DNA from: Deltaproteobacteria bacterium
Lineage (GTDB): Bacteria; Desulfobacterota; BSN033; UBA1163
Direction: 5' to 3'
DNA: 48,459 nucleotides
NCBI GenBank assembly: GCA_018333535.1
Contig: JAGXTA010000174.1
Span: 1-48,459, forward strand
In this document: positions 31,801 through 39,483 of the stretch, piece after piece
Layout: every line of letters begins with the position of its first letter
How positions within the stretch are numbered: position 1 is the first letter of the stretch
The notes under the pieces: generated by a model
Told to the model about the DNA's origin: nothing
Database searches by the model: none
The model's input: the letters and a program-made list of their open reading frames with translations, nothing else
Translations under genes and position numbers: made by a program

Positions 31801-32729
31801 AAGAATTTCAGTAGTTTGATCAACTTCTGGTCCCGCTCTTTCAAAACATCTGCAATATTCTTCGAGGTATAGTCATAAAACCCTCTTCCTGACTTGACTC
31901 CGAAATATCCTTTCTTCACCAACTGGCTCAGGGTTTTAGGACTTCTCTCTTTTGAGACCAGATGGATGGACGGGTTTCTCTCAAAGGTGAGGGCCAGATC
32001 CAGTCCCGTATAATCATAGCGTTGAACCACTCCAACGACAGGGATTCTGATCCCGAGACTGCTCTTCACTGCCCTGTCGATCTCCTCGGCTGTGGCATAT
32101 CCTCCATCCAGGAGGAAGAAGATCTCCCTTGCCATCGCCCTCTGAAGGCGATTGACAATATATCCAGGAATGAACTTCTTCATCACGACCGGCGTCTTCC
32201 CCAATTTCAGGAAGATTTCTTTCACTCTTTTGATTGTCACCTCGGATGTCTTAGGCCCCCTGACCAGATCGACCAGAGGGATGAGGTGGGGCGGAGCATA
32301 CCAGTGGCAGATCAACATCTTTTCGGGACGGATTTTTTTTGTCAGCCGAAAGATATTGAGATAGGAAGTATTGCTGGTGAAGATCGTCCGCTCAGGGCAG
32401 AGGCGATTCAGGGTCTGAAAAAGTTCTTTCTTCGCTTTCGGATTTTCGGATATTGCCTCAACAACCAGGTCAGCCTTCTGCGCCACATCGAGGGAAGTGG
32501 AGGGATGGATTCGACCCAAAATCTTTGGAATCGATCTCGCATCGATCATCTTCGCATCTTTCAGAGTCCGAAGATTGGCTTGAATCAGCTTGAGGCTTTT
32601 TCCGAGAATGTCGTCATTAACATCCACCAGATCGACTTCATATCCGCCCTGTGCAAAAACCAGGGCAATCGAGTGGCCCATGGTCCCCGCACCCACAACC
32701 AATATCCTTCTTATTTCATCGGTCGTCAT
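31752..32729 (-). CDS. 3-hydroxyacyl-CoA dehydrogenase-like protein
   Basis: A 325-residue two-domain NAD-dependent dehydrogenase. Rossmann motif is ILVVGAGTMGHSIALVFAQGG, followed by EAISENPKAKKELF and TSNTSYLNIFR. The catalytic histidine is in CHWYAPPHLIPLVDLV, a variant of the classical HFFNPAPVMKLVEV motif, so this is a divergent subgroup; L-gulonate- or carnitine-dehydrogenase-like activity is an alternative. GAGGGAG lies six nt before the ATG at 32727-32729, which decides the start. The last residues come from the ACGAAT array. It belongs to the CoA region with the thiolase and gamma-CA-like genes. Confidence 0.85.
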   Translation of the reverse strand: MTTDEIRRILVVGAGTMGHSIALVFAQGGYEVDLVDVNDDILGKSLKLIQANLRTLKDAKMIDARSIPKILGRIHPSTSLDVAQKADLVVEAISENPKAKKELFQTLNRLCPERTIFTSNTSYLNIFRLTKKIRPEKMLICHWYAPPHLIPLVDLVRGPKTSEVTIKRVKEIFLKLGKTPVVMKKFIPGYIVNRLQRAMAREIFFLLDGGYATAEEIDRAVKSSLGIRIPVVGVVQRYDYTGLDLALTFERNPSIHLVSKERSPKTLSQLVKKGYFGVKSGRGFYDYTSKNIADVLKERDQKLIKLLKFLKKERFTNDETNEPKR

Positions 32730-32781
32730 TAAATTCTCCCTCATGAAATATTAATACTCTACGCCTCTTCGGGGCAGGTAT

Positions 32782-32925
32782 TAACAGTCTCAGAACCGAA
32801 TTGACATAAACATTGGAAAATCTCCCCTCCCCCCTCTTTGTCAAAGAGGGGTAATCCCTCCCTTAGGAAAAGGGAGGTTAGGAGGGATTTTACAAATCGA
32901 TGTCTTGACTATTTTGAGACTGTTA
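32782..32925. repeat. REP-B element with 14-nt terminal inverted arms
   Basis: Arms TAACAGTCTCAGAA (32782-32795) and TTTTGAGACTGTTA (32912-32925) match at 13 of 14 positions. The interior carries CCCCTCTTTGTCAAAGAGGGG and a hairpin with CCTCCCTT...AAGGGAGG. It makes up the first part of the gene-free stretch 32730-33077. Confidence 0.7.
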
Positions 32926-32935
32926 TTATTTCCTG

Positions 32936-33086
32936 GTAGCCGCACCCTTCCCGCTGCGCCGGAGCCTGCCGCGACAGTGCGCGAACACGGCGGGCGCATG
33001 CGAGGCGAGTAGGTTGCGTTTCAGGGTCGGTATTACATTGGAGGCCGATACGCAGGCTCCTGCGGCAGGGCCTTCGGCTACCATTT
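32936..33086. repeat. GC-rich palindromic block
   Basis: About 150 bp, distinctly richer in G+C than its surroundings, bounded by GGTAGCCG (32936-32943) and CGGCTACC and containing GGAGCCTGCCGCG with its near-complement CAGGCTCCTGCGGCAGG. It forms the second part of the gene-free stretch and supplies the stop codon (TAG, 33078-33080) of the gamma-CA-like gene. Function unknown. Confidence 0.55.
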
Positions 33087-33629
33087 GGTTTTCCCAAAGA
33101 TCTTTAGATACTTCTTCGACTTCTCATAAGCTTCGCTCCACTGTTCCCTGGACCGCCTCATTGCTTCCTCATCCAGTTTTTTGACGACCTTGCCTGGAAT
33201 CCCGAGAACGAGTGACTCTTCAGGAACTTTCATCCCAGGAGGCACGACACTTCCGCTCCCGATGACCGAATTCTTCCCCACCTCTGCTCCATCGAGCACG
33301 ATCGCTCCGATTCCAACAACCGCCCCTTCCCTGACAATACATCCGTGGAGGATGACCCCGTGACTGATCAATACGTCCCGCTCAATGATGACTGGCCGGC
33401 CCGTCGGAGACTCGATCAAAACCTTATCGAGAATGACCGAACGCTCTCCCACGACGATTCGATCGCTATCCGCCCTCAAAAGCGCAAAGGGCCAGATGCT
33501 CACCTCTTTCTCCAGGATGACTTCTCCGATCAGCCTCGCCGAGGGATCGATGAATACGGTTTCATCAAATTGGGGAGATTTTCCTTCAAAGGGAGTGATT
33601 GGATCAAAGTTGATTAAATGGGATGACAT
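33078..33629 (-). CDS. Gamma-carbonic-anhydrase-like hexapeptide-repeat protein
   Basis: A 183-residue left-handed beta-helix protein of the gamma-CA/PaaY family: repeated hexapeptides (ARLIGEVILEKEVS, GAVVGIGAIVLDG, NSVIGSGSVVPPG) followed by a C-terminal helix. Two of the three zinc ligands are visible (His90 and His95 in ISHGVILHGC). The first ligand position, usually VIH in NIQDGxxIH, reads VLIE (Glu73), and the flanking Gln-Asp is also changed, so carbonic anhydrase activity is doubtful. PaaY-type thioesterase or structural roles are alternatives. It lies 36 nt downstream of the thiolase gene. Confidence 0.85.
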   Translation of the reverse strand: MSSHLINFDPITPFEGKSPQFDETVFIDPSARLIGEVILEKEVSIWPFALLRADSDRIVVGERSVILDKVLIESPTGRPVIIERDVLISHGVILHGCIVREGAVVGIGAIVLDGAEVGKNSVIGSGSVVPPGMKVPEESLVLGIPGKVVKKLDEEAMRRSREQWSEAYEKSKKYLKIFGKTKW

Positions 33630-33665
33630 TGGCTTGCTCCTTCGAGTGAGAAATCGTTCGCTATT

Positions 33666-34907
33666 TTATTCCTGTTCAAAGATGGCTGCAATGCCCAGCC
33701 CGCCGCCGCCGCAGATCGATTCGAGGCCGAATCGACTGCTCCGCCGCTTCATCTCATGAAGGAGGGTAACCAGCACCCTCGTTCCAGTACAGGCAATGGG
33801 ATGGCCAAGTGAGATGCCGGAGCCGTTTACATTGATCCTGAGATAGTCCCTCCCGGAAAGGTTCAACAGCTTCAGATCTGCCAGAACCTGAGCGGCAAAG
33901 GCCTCCTGAATTTCGATTAAATCCATCTGATCGATCTTCAACCCTGTCCTCTCCAGGACTTTCTTGACAGCGAGGTCCACTGCCCGATAGGTGTATCGTG
34001 GGTCCACACCCGCAACGGCAAACTCCCTGATTGAGGCCAGAGGCTTCAGGCCCAGCGCCTCGGCCTTCTCTTCAGAAGTGATGACGCAGGCTGCCGCACC
34101 ATCGTTTTCGGAAGAGGAATTCCCTGCCGTGCAGACCCCTCCTAAGACGGGTTGAAGTCTCGATAGCTGCTCAAAGGTCGTATCCTGCCTTGGCGTCTCA
34201 TCCCGGTCAAATAACATCACCCCTTTTTTCTCTTGAGGGATGGGAACAGCCACGATCTCCTCCTTAAACCTGCTTGATTCCATGGCATCGCATGCCTTCC
34301 GGTGGCTCTCTAAAGCCCAGCGGTCGCAATCCTCCCTTGAAATCCCCTCCTCCTTTGCCGCTGTTTCTGCCCAGGACATCATCGTTGGCAGGACTCCATA
34401 TCTCTCTTCAGGCTGGGACATCACCCTTGCCCGTTGAATCCGGTCATAGAGTGGAATGCCCCACCGGGAAAGGTCCCCATGACCTTTCGGCATTCCCTTT
34501 TTGCCGCCGATCCCCCATTTGATTTCACCCGGAAGGTAGAACTCCGCACTGCTCATGCTCTCCACGCCGCCTGCCACCACAATCTCCGCATGGCCCGACT
34601 GGACAGCCATGGCTGCAGAGCAGATCACATCCAGTCCGGTGCAACAGCGCCGGTCCAGTGTGATTCCGGGAATCGATTCCGGCCATCCTGCCTTGAGAAG
34701 CGACATCCGGGCAATATTCACATACTCGCCATTTTGGTAGGCCTGGCCCAGAATGACCTCGTCAACCTGACCCGGATCCAATCCGGCTCTCTTGACCGCC
34801 TCATTCAAGACCAGCGCTCCCAGATCATAAGCAGGAATGTCTTTCAACATTCCCAAGTACCTCCCGATCGGTGTCCGAACTGCGCTGACGATCACTGCTT
34901 TTTTCAA
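33666..34907 (-). CDS. Acetyl-CoA acetyltransferase (thiolase)
   Basis: A 413-residue type II thiolase that forms or cleaves beta-ketoacyl-CoA. The acylated cysteine is Cys88 in DRRCCTGLD; the second active-site motifs NVNGSGISLGHPIACTG and ICGGGGLGIAA near the C-terminus carry the catalytic His and Cys. Both halves of the thiolase fold are complete. It sits with the 3-hydroxyacyl-CoA dehydrogenase and acyl-CoA ligase genes and next to TRAP transporters, suggesting degradation of an imported acid. ATG at 34905-34907 follows AAGGAGAAT. Substrate chain length is unknown. Confidence 0.9.
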   Translation of the reverse strand: MKKAVIVSAVRTPIGRYLGMLKDIPAYDLGALVLNEAVKRAGLDPGQVDEVILGQAYQNGEYVNIARMSLLKAGWPESIPGITLDRRCCTGLDVICSAAMAVQSGHAEIVVAGGVESMSSAEFYLPGEIKWGIGGKKGMPKGHGDLSRWGIPLYDRIQRARVMSQPEERYGVLPTMMSWAETAAKEEGISREDCDRWALESHRKACDAMESSRFKEEIVAVPIPQEKKGVMLFDRDETPRQDTTFEQLSRLQPVLGGVCTAGNSSSENDGAAACVITSEEKAEALGLKPLASIREFAVAGVDPRYTYRAVDLAVKKVLERTGLKIDQMDLIEIQEAFAAQVLADLKLLNLSGRDYLRINVNGSGISLGHPIACTGTRVLVTLLHEMKRRSSRFGLESICGGGGLGIAAIFEQE

Positions 34908-34935
34908 ACGATTCTCCTTTTTTTAAAAAGTGTAT

Positions 34936-35080
34936 GTCTGTAAATATCGTCTTCCGTCATGCCGGACTAGATCCGGCATCCAGACATGGTTCTGACAATT
35001 GCTTGAAACCACCTCTAAAACTGGATTCCGGCTTTCGCCGGAATGACGACCCTGATTGAAAAGAGAAATTTATAAACAGA
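34936..35080. repeat. REP-A-like element
   Basis: Two core hairpins, GTCATGCCGGACTAGATCC with GGCATCC, and TGGATTCCGGC with GCCGGAATGACG, lie between outer arms GTCTGTAAATAT and the reverse complement of TTTATAAACAGAC. The arms differ from those of copies 1-3. Confidence 0.6.
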
Positions 35081-35109
35081 CCCTAACTGTCCATTCTCCT
35101 AAGATGAGT

Positions 35110-36978
35110 TTAAGGTTTTATTCCAGAACGATGCCAATACTTCTGCATAAGGATGACGATGACCAGTAAAACCAATCCAATCGCATCTGTATAGATACCG
35201 GGTTTGATCAGGAAAATGGCTCCGGAAACGAGCATCGCCCTCTCAAGATAGCTCGCCTCTTTTAATAACCATCCCATCAATCCGGCTGAAAGAAGGACAA
35301 CGCCGATCGATGCGGAGATGATGGTGGTAACAATGCTCGTTGAAGAGCCGATGAGCAGAAGCGAAGGACCATAGACAAACATAAAGGGCACGACGAAGCC
35401 TGTGGCTCCAATTTTCATTGCCTCGATACCTGTTTTCCATATGTTCGAACCACTGATGCCCGCAGCCGCATAGACCGCCATAGCGACTGGCGGCGTGATG
35501 GCGGAGATGATGGCAAAATAAAAAACGAAGAGATGGGCCGCAATCACCGGCACACCCAATTTGATGAGAGCGGGGATGAGCAACGCCGCTTGGACGATAT
35601 AGGCCGCTGTCGTGGGAAGTCCCATACCGAGAATAATCCCCGCAATCATCGTAAAGATGAGAGCGGGAGCAAGGGAGTCGCCAGCGATGAAAAGGATCAG
35701 ACTGGTAAACTTGAGACCCAATCCTGTTAAATTGATCACGCCCACCACTATACCTGCGCAGGCGCAGGCCGCAGCAACAGGAAGCATATTCTTCGCCCCG
35801 AGCTCAAGGGCTTCCAGAATCTTTCTCAACCCCATGCGGGTCTCCGTCCTGAGGAGAGAAACAATCAGTGTTGCAATGATGGCATAGATGCAGGCATACA
35901 TCGGCGTGTAGCCCGCCAGCATGAAGAAGATAATCACAATTAGGGGAACGAAGAGATGGCCTTTCGTCAGGATGACCCAGTTCAGGACCGGTCTCTCCGA
36001 CTTGGGGATGCCCAGCAATCCCGTCTTGCTTGCCTCAAAATGGATAGCCATAAAAAGGGCAAGATAATAAAGAAGAGCCGGGATCAAAGCATGTTTACAT
36101 ATCTGGAGGTAAGAAATTCCCGTATATTCAGCGATAACAAATGCGGCCGCACCCATGACCGGTGGCATGATCTGCCCTCCGGTAGAAGCTGTTGCTTCTA
36201 CGGCAGCGGCAAAATCATGTTTGAACCCCGTTCTTTTCATCAGGGGAATGGTCAACCAGCCATCGACCATCACATTGGCCACCGCACTCCCGGAGATCGT
36301 TCCGAAGAGACTGCTCGATACCACAGAGATCTTCCCAGGCCCTCCCTTTGCGCCGCCTACCAGAGAGGTGGCAAAGTCCATAAAAAATTTTCCTGTGCCT
36401 GACTGCTCTAAAAAAGCGCCGAAGATGACAAAAAGGATCACATAGGTGGCAGAAACTCCGAGCGGAATGCCAAAAATTCCCTCTGTAGTTAAATAGAGCT
36501 GGTCAATCAGAGTCTCAATCGTAAAACCCGTATGGCGCATCAATCCCGGCAGGTAATTTCCGAAAAGGGCGTAGAGGAGGAATACCGATGCGGTAATGGG
36601 CAGGGCCAGCCCTATCGTCCTTCTCGCCGCCTCAAGGAGGATTAAAGTCAAAATCACGCCCATGGTGAGATCCCATGTGCTGACAGGATGGACATAGGGA
36701 TAGCGTGTTACGATATATTCATAATTGAGAAAGATGTAGCCCAGAGACAAGAGGATCAAAAGAAGGAGGATGAGGTCGAAAAATATCTTTCCATTCTTCT
36801 TTTTTTCTCCGCTGGTGATGCCCGCCAGAACGATCAGAACAAGGGTGAAGAGGAGATGGATGGAACGGTGCATCATTGCCTCCGGCGCGCCGAAGGCTCC
36901 TGCATGGAGATGGTAGGCTGACATGAGAACAGCGATCACCCACATCACCTTTTTCACAATGCGAATAAAATGTTCCAT
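35110..36978 (-). CDS. TAXI-type TRAP transporter permease (4TM/12TM fusion)
   Basis: A 622-residue membrane protein that combines the small (DctQ-like) and large (DctM-like) TRAP subunits, with about 16 or more predicted helices. Signature segments are GIPLGVSATYVILFVIFGAFL, GTISGSAVANVMVDGWLTIPLMKRTG and AAVEATASTGGQIMPPVMGAAAFV, typical of the fused permease class. It pairs with the solute-binding protein encoded upstream (37068-38027). An attenuator hairpin separates the two genes. AGGTG precedes the ATG at 36976-36978. The transported solute, probably an organic acid, is unknown. Confidence 0.9.
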   Translation of the reverse strand: MEHFIRIVKKVMWVIAVLMSAYHLHAGAFGAPEAMMHRSIHLLFTLVLIVLAGITSGEKKKNGKIFFDLILLLLILLSLGYIFLNYEYIVTRYPYVHPVSTWDLTMGVILTLILLEAARRTIGLALPITASVFLLYALFGNYLPGLMRHTGFTIETLIDQLYLTTEGIFGIPLGVSATYVILFVIFGAFLEQSGTGKFFMDFATSLVGGAKGGPGKISVVSSSLFGTISGSAVANVMVDGWLTIPLMKRTGFKHDFAAAVEATASTGGQIMPPVMGAAAFVIAEYTGISYLQICKHALIPALLYYLALFMAIHFEASKTGLLGIPKSERPVLNWVILTKGHLFVPLIVIIFFMLAGYTPMYACIYAIIATLIVSLLRTETRMGLRKILEALELGAKNMLPVAAACACAGIVVGVINLTGLGLKFTSLILFIAGDSLAPALIFTMIAGIILGMGLPTTAAYIVQAALLIPALIKLGVPVIAAHLFVFYFAIISAITPPVAMAVYAAAGISGSNIWKTGIEAMKIGATGFVVPFMFVYGPSLLLIGSSTSIVTTIISASIGVVLLSAGLMGWLLKEASYLERAMLVSGAIFLIKPGIYTDAIGLVLLVIVILMQKYWHRSGIKP

Positions 36979-36996
36979 GTTTTTCACCTATAGAAA

Positions 36997-37022
36997 AGGC
37001 GGGAATGACCCCATTCCCGCCT
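36997..37022 (-). terminator. Intrinsic terminator/attenuator between TAXI subunit genes
   Basis: A perfect 11-bp stem AGGCGGGAATG / CATTCCCGCCT with a 4-nt loop is followed on the minus strand by TTTTCTAT. It lies after the solute-binding-protein gene and 19 nt before the permease ATG, so it probably lowers permease output relative to the binding protein. Confidence 0.7.
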
Positions 37023-37067
37023 CATACGTTTTTGATGCAACGCAGTGAAAAAATGACCGTAGGCCCC

Positions 37068-38027
37068 TTATTTAATGACCCCTTTTTCTTTATAATATTT
37101 TAGGGCACCGGGATGAAAAGGAACGCCAATGTCAAGGGCAAGGTCTTTGACGGTTACCCCTTTCATATCTTTGACGACATCTGCCAATCGTTCTACATTC
37201 TCAGAAAGGATCTTCGTGATATTATAAACCAGTGGCTCTGGCAATTTTGCGCTGACCACCAGGTGGGTGAAATATCCTACGGTGATCGTATCGTAATTGA
37301 CACCCGGATAAGTTCCTGAAGGGATGATCCGTTTCAGGTAACCCACATTCATCTTCTGGAGTTCCCTGATCTTATCCTCAGGAAGAGAGAGAAGCCTGAT
37401 CTTCTTGGTGGTTGCCAGGTCGAGGATGGAAGAGGCAGGAATAGTGGTTCCCAGAAGATACCCCTGCGCATGGCCATCTTTCATCAGAGAAACGGCATCC
37501 GCATAACTTACATGGTTCACCTTGCTCATATCCTTATAAGATAGACCGTGGATCTGAAAAACCTGTTGTGCCAAAAGTTCACCCGTATGACCTTTGGGTC
37601 CAGGACAGATTCCTTTTCCCTTAAGGTCTGCAGGCGATTTGATCCCCGAGTCTTCGAGGACGACCATCTGAAAGTACTGGGGGTAAAGGTTGGCTAATTG
37701 CATAACATTCTTAGTGGGTGCCTTGAAGGGTTCTCTCCCTGCAACCCCATCCACGCTGGAGGACGAATTTCCAAAACCGATATCCGCCTTACCCTCCTGA
37801 ACACCAACCACATTGGCCATACCTCCACCCGGTGAAACGGAAACCGTTGTTCCCGGAATATTCTTCTGGATCAACTCCGCAATGGCGCCACCCAGTGGAA
37901 CCCATGACCCTCCCATTGGTCCGGTCATCATCTTCAAATCGACCTTCTCCTTACCGAAAGACATAATTGGAAACATTAAAAGAACAACTAACCCTAACCC
38001 CAAGCTGATCAATTTTGTCACTTTCAT
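37068..38027 (-). CDS. TAXI family TRAP solute-binding protein
   Basis: A 319-residue periplasmic receptor with a signal peptide (residues 1-25, LISLGLGLVVLLMFPIMSFG). The mature protein shows TAXI features: MMTGPMGGSWVPLGGAIAELIQ, SPGGGMANVVGVQEGKADIGFG and the terminal GVPFHPGALKYYKEKGVIK. These receptors bind organic acids or amino acids (for example glutamate) for the fused permease. AAGGAGG precedes the ATG at 38025-38027. It is transcribed before the permease and after the zinc dehydrogenase gene, though a REP-A element lies between. Confidence 0.9.
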   Translation of the reverse strand: MKVTKLISLGLGLVVLLMFPIMSFGKEKVDLKMMTGPMGGSWVPLGGAIAELIQKNIPGTTVSVSPGGGMANVVGVQEGKADIGFGNSSSSVDGVAGREPFKAPTKNVMQLANLYPQYFQMVVLEDSGIKSPADLKGKGICPGPKGHTGELLAQQVFQIHGLSYKDMSKVNHVSYADAVSLMKDGHAQGYLLGTTIPASSILDLATTKKIRLLSLPEDKIRELQKMNVGYLKRIIPSGTYPGVNYDTITVGYFTHLVVSAKLPEPLVYNITKILSENVERLADVVKDMKGVTVKDLALDIGVPFHPGALKYYKEKGVIK

Positions 38028-38108
38028 TGTCACCCTCCTTTATTTGCTTTAATGCCTCTCATTAACCACAAATTGCCATTCATGTCAAGAAGTTTCAAAT
38101 GCCCAATG

Positions 38109-38281
38109 CTTAATACTACAGCGGCTTTTTTCGTCATTCCCGTGAAAACGGGAATCCAGGATGTATATTGGCTAATAAAACCTTCTGGATACCCGCTTTC
38201 GCGGGTATGACGGACGGGCTGAAGTGCTTTTCTTGTTTACATAGTGTCGTTATTTCATAAAAAAGTCGCTGTTGTATTAAG
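38109..38281. repeat. REP-A element with 23-nt terminal inverted arms (copy 3)
   Basis: The arms at 38109-38131 (CTTAATACTACAGCGGC...) and 38259-38281 match as inverted repeats at 21 of 23 positions. The core has CATTCCCGTGAAAACGGGAATC and a hairpin TACCCGCTTTCGCGGGTA. The right arm encodes the C-terminal LNTTATFL of the zinc dehydrogenase. Arm sequences are unrelated to those of copies 1 and 2. Confidence 0.75.
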
Positions 38282-39352
38282 AATGATAACCACCTTGATC
38301 GGGTCTTCTCCTTCGATCTCACCTCCTGCAACCCTCACCGCCTTCTCAGCCTCTTCTAACGGAAACCGGTGCGTCACCATCGTCTCCAGAGGCCACCCCC
38401 CTGATTCTGCAAGTTTGATGGCAGGAAGAACAGATCGAAAATCATGGCTGAAGGCACCCTGCACTCTCACTTCTTTGTAAACAATCTTATCGAGGACTAA
38501 AGGAATTTCTCGATCCATACCATAAAGTCCGGGGAGGATGACTGTCCCTTTCTTCTTCACCAGATCGATGGCAGTGATCGCTCCTTTCGGGCTTCCAGTC
38601 ACATCCATGACAAGGTCAGCCATCCTTCCTTCTGTGATCTCTCTCACCCTTTCGACCGGATCACCCTTCTCGATATCGATGATCTCATCCGCTCCAAAGG
38701 TCTTTGCCAGTTCGAATCGAATCCGATCCCTTGTCATTCCAGTCACGATCACCTTCTGTGCGCCCGCTTCCCTGGCTGCGATCACGCCTGCAAGTCCCTG
38801 TTGTCCCGGCCCCTCAATCACAACGATATCCCCTTTCCTAACTCCGCCGATCATCTGAACCCATCTGACTGCATTCCCCAGGACCGCACAGACCAGAACC
38901 CCGACTTCGGGCAGAAGGTCCTGTGAGACCTTGTGAACCATAGCCCTCGGAGGAAGGTAGAGATACTCGCTATAAGCACCCCAGAGGTGCGGCGGGTCTT
39001 TACAGGAGATCATCGACCCGTAGGTGAACATGGCCTCGCATTGGATATAATTCCCCTGCTGACAATAAAAGCATTCTCCGCATCCGAATGCATACTCAAC
39101 GATCGCCCGGTCCCCCTCTTTCAGGCTCCATCTTTTGGATGCTTCTCCCCCGACCTCGGCGATCGTCCCGAAGATCTCATGGCCCATGATGATGGGATAG
39201 GGTCGGGGAGCCCGTGTAGTCTTTCCCCGAAACATGCCCACATCCGAACCACAGACCCCAACCATCTCCACTTTAAGGAGTCCCTCTTCCGGTCCGATTG
39301 AAGGAATGGGAAACTCCCTCAAAACCATTCTCCCGGGTGCTTCAAGAACCAT
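38255..39352 (-). CDS. Zinc-dependent medium-chain alcohol dehydrogenase
   Basis: A 365-residue MDR enzyme with both zinc sites: catalytic Cys34 (GVCGSDVG), His58-Glu59 (GHEIFGTI), and structural Cys91, Cys94, Cys97, Cys105 (CGECFYCQQGNYIQC). The coenzyme motif is EGPGQQGLAG. It oxidises an alcohol or polyol using NAD(P); substrate unknown. ATG at 39350-39352 follows CAAGG. The frame extends upstream into an inverted-repeat element (39365-39483), and the C-terminal eight residues lie in a REP-A arm, so both termini border repeats. It follows the TRAP permease 39442-41328. Confidence 0.85.
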   Translation of the reverse strand: MVLEAPGRMVLREFPIPSIGPEEGLLKVEMVGVCGSDVGMFRGKTTRAPRPYPIIMGHEIFGTIAEVGGEASKRWSLKEGDRAIVEYAFGCGECFYCQQGNYIQCEAMFTYGSMISCKDPPHLWGAYSEYLYLPPRAMVHKVSQDLLPEVGVLVCAVLGNAVRWVQMIGGVRKGDIVVIEGPGQQGLAGVIAAREAGAQKVIVTGMTRDRIRFELAKTFGADEIIDIEKGDPVERVREITEGRMADLVMDVTGSPKGAITAIDLVKKKGTVILPGLYGMDREIPLVLDKIVYKEVRVQGAFSHDFRSVLPAIKLAESGGWPLETMVTHRFPLEEAEKAVRVAGGEIEGEDPIKVVIILNTTATFL

Positions 39353-39364
39353 CGCCCTTGACTT

Positions 39365-39483
39365 TGGGGTCAGCCCTTGACATTGGACATTTATTTTCAA
39401 GTATTCTCTTGGCATCTCTTATGAACAAGCTTCGTATAGATTTATACGCTTCCCGATTTGTCCAATGTCAAGGGCTGACCCCA
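39365..39483. mobile_element. MITE-like element with perfect 25-bp terminal inverted repeats
   Basis: The ends TGGGGTCAGCCCTTGACATT... (39365-39389) and its exact reverse complement (39459-39483) bound a 119-bp sequence without a gene. The right end supplies the C-terminal residues GQPLTLDK of the TRAP permease, whose stop is inside. A nearly identical single end lies at 48125-48148, beside the DUF4338 gene. Confidence 0.75.

Noticed and set aside
32936-33086. Integron attC site
   Set aside because: The core GTTRRRY/RYYYAAC ends are missing and no cassette gene or integrase is nearby.
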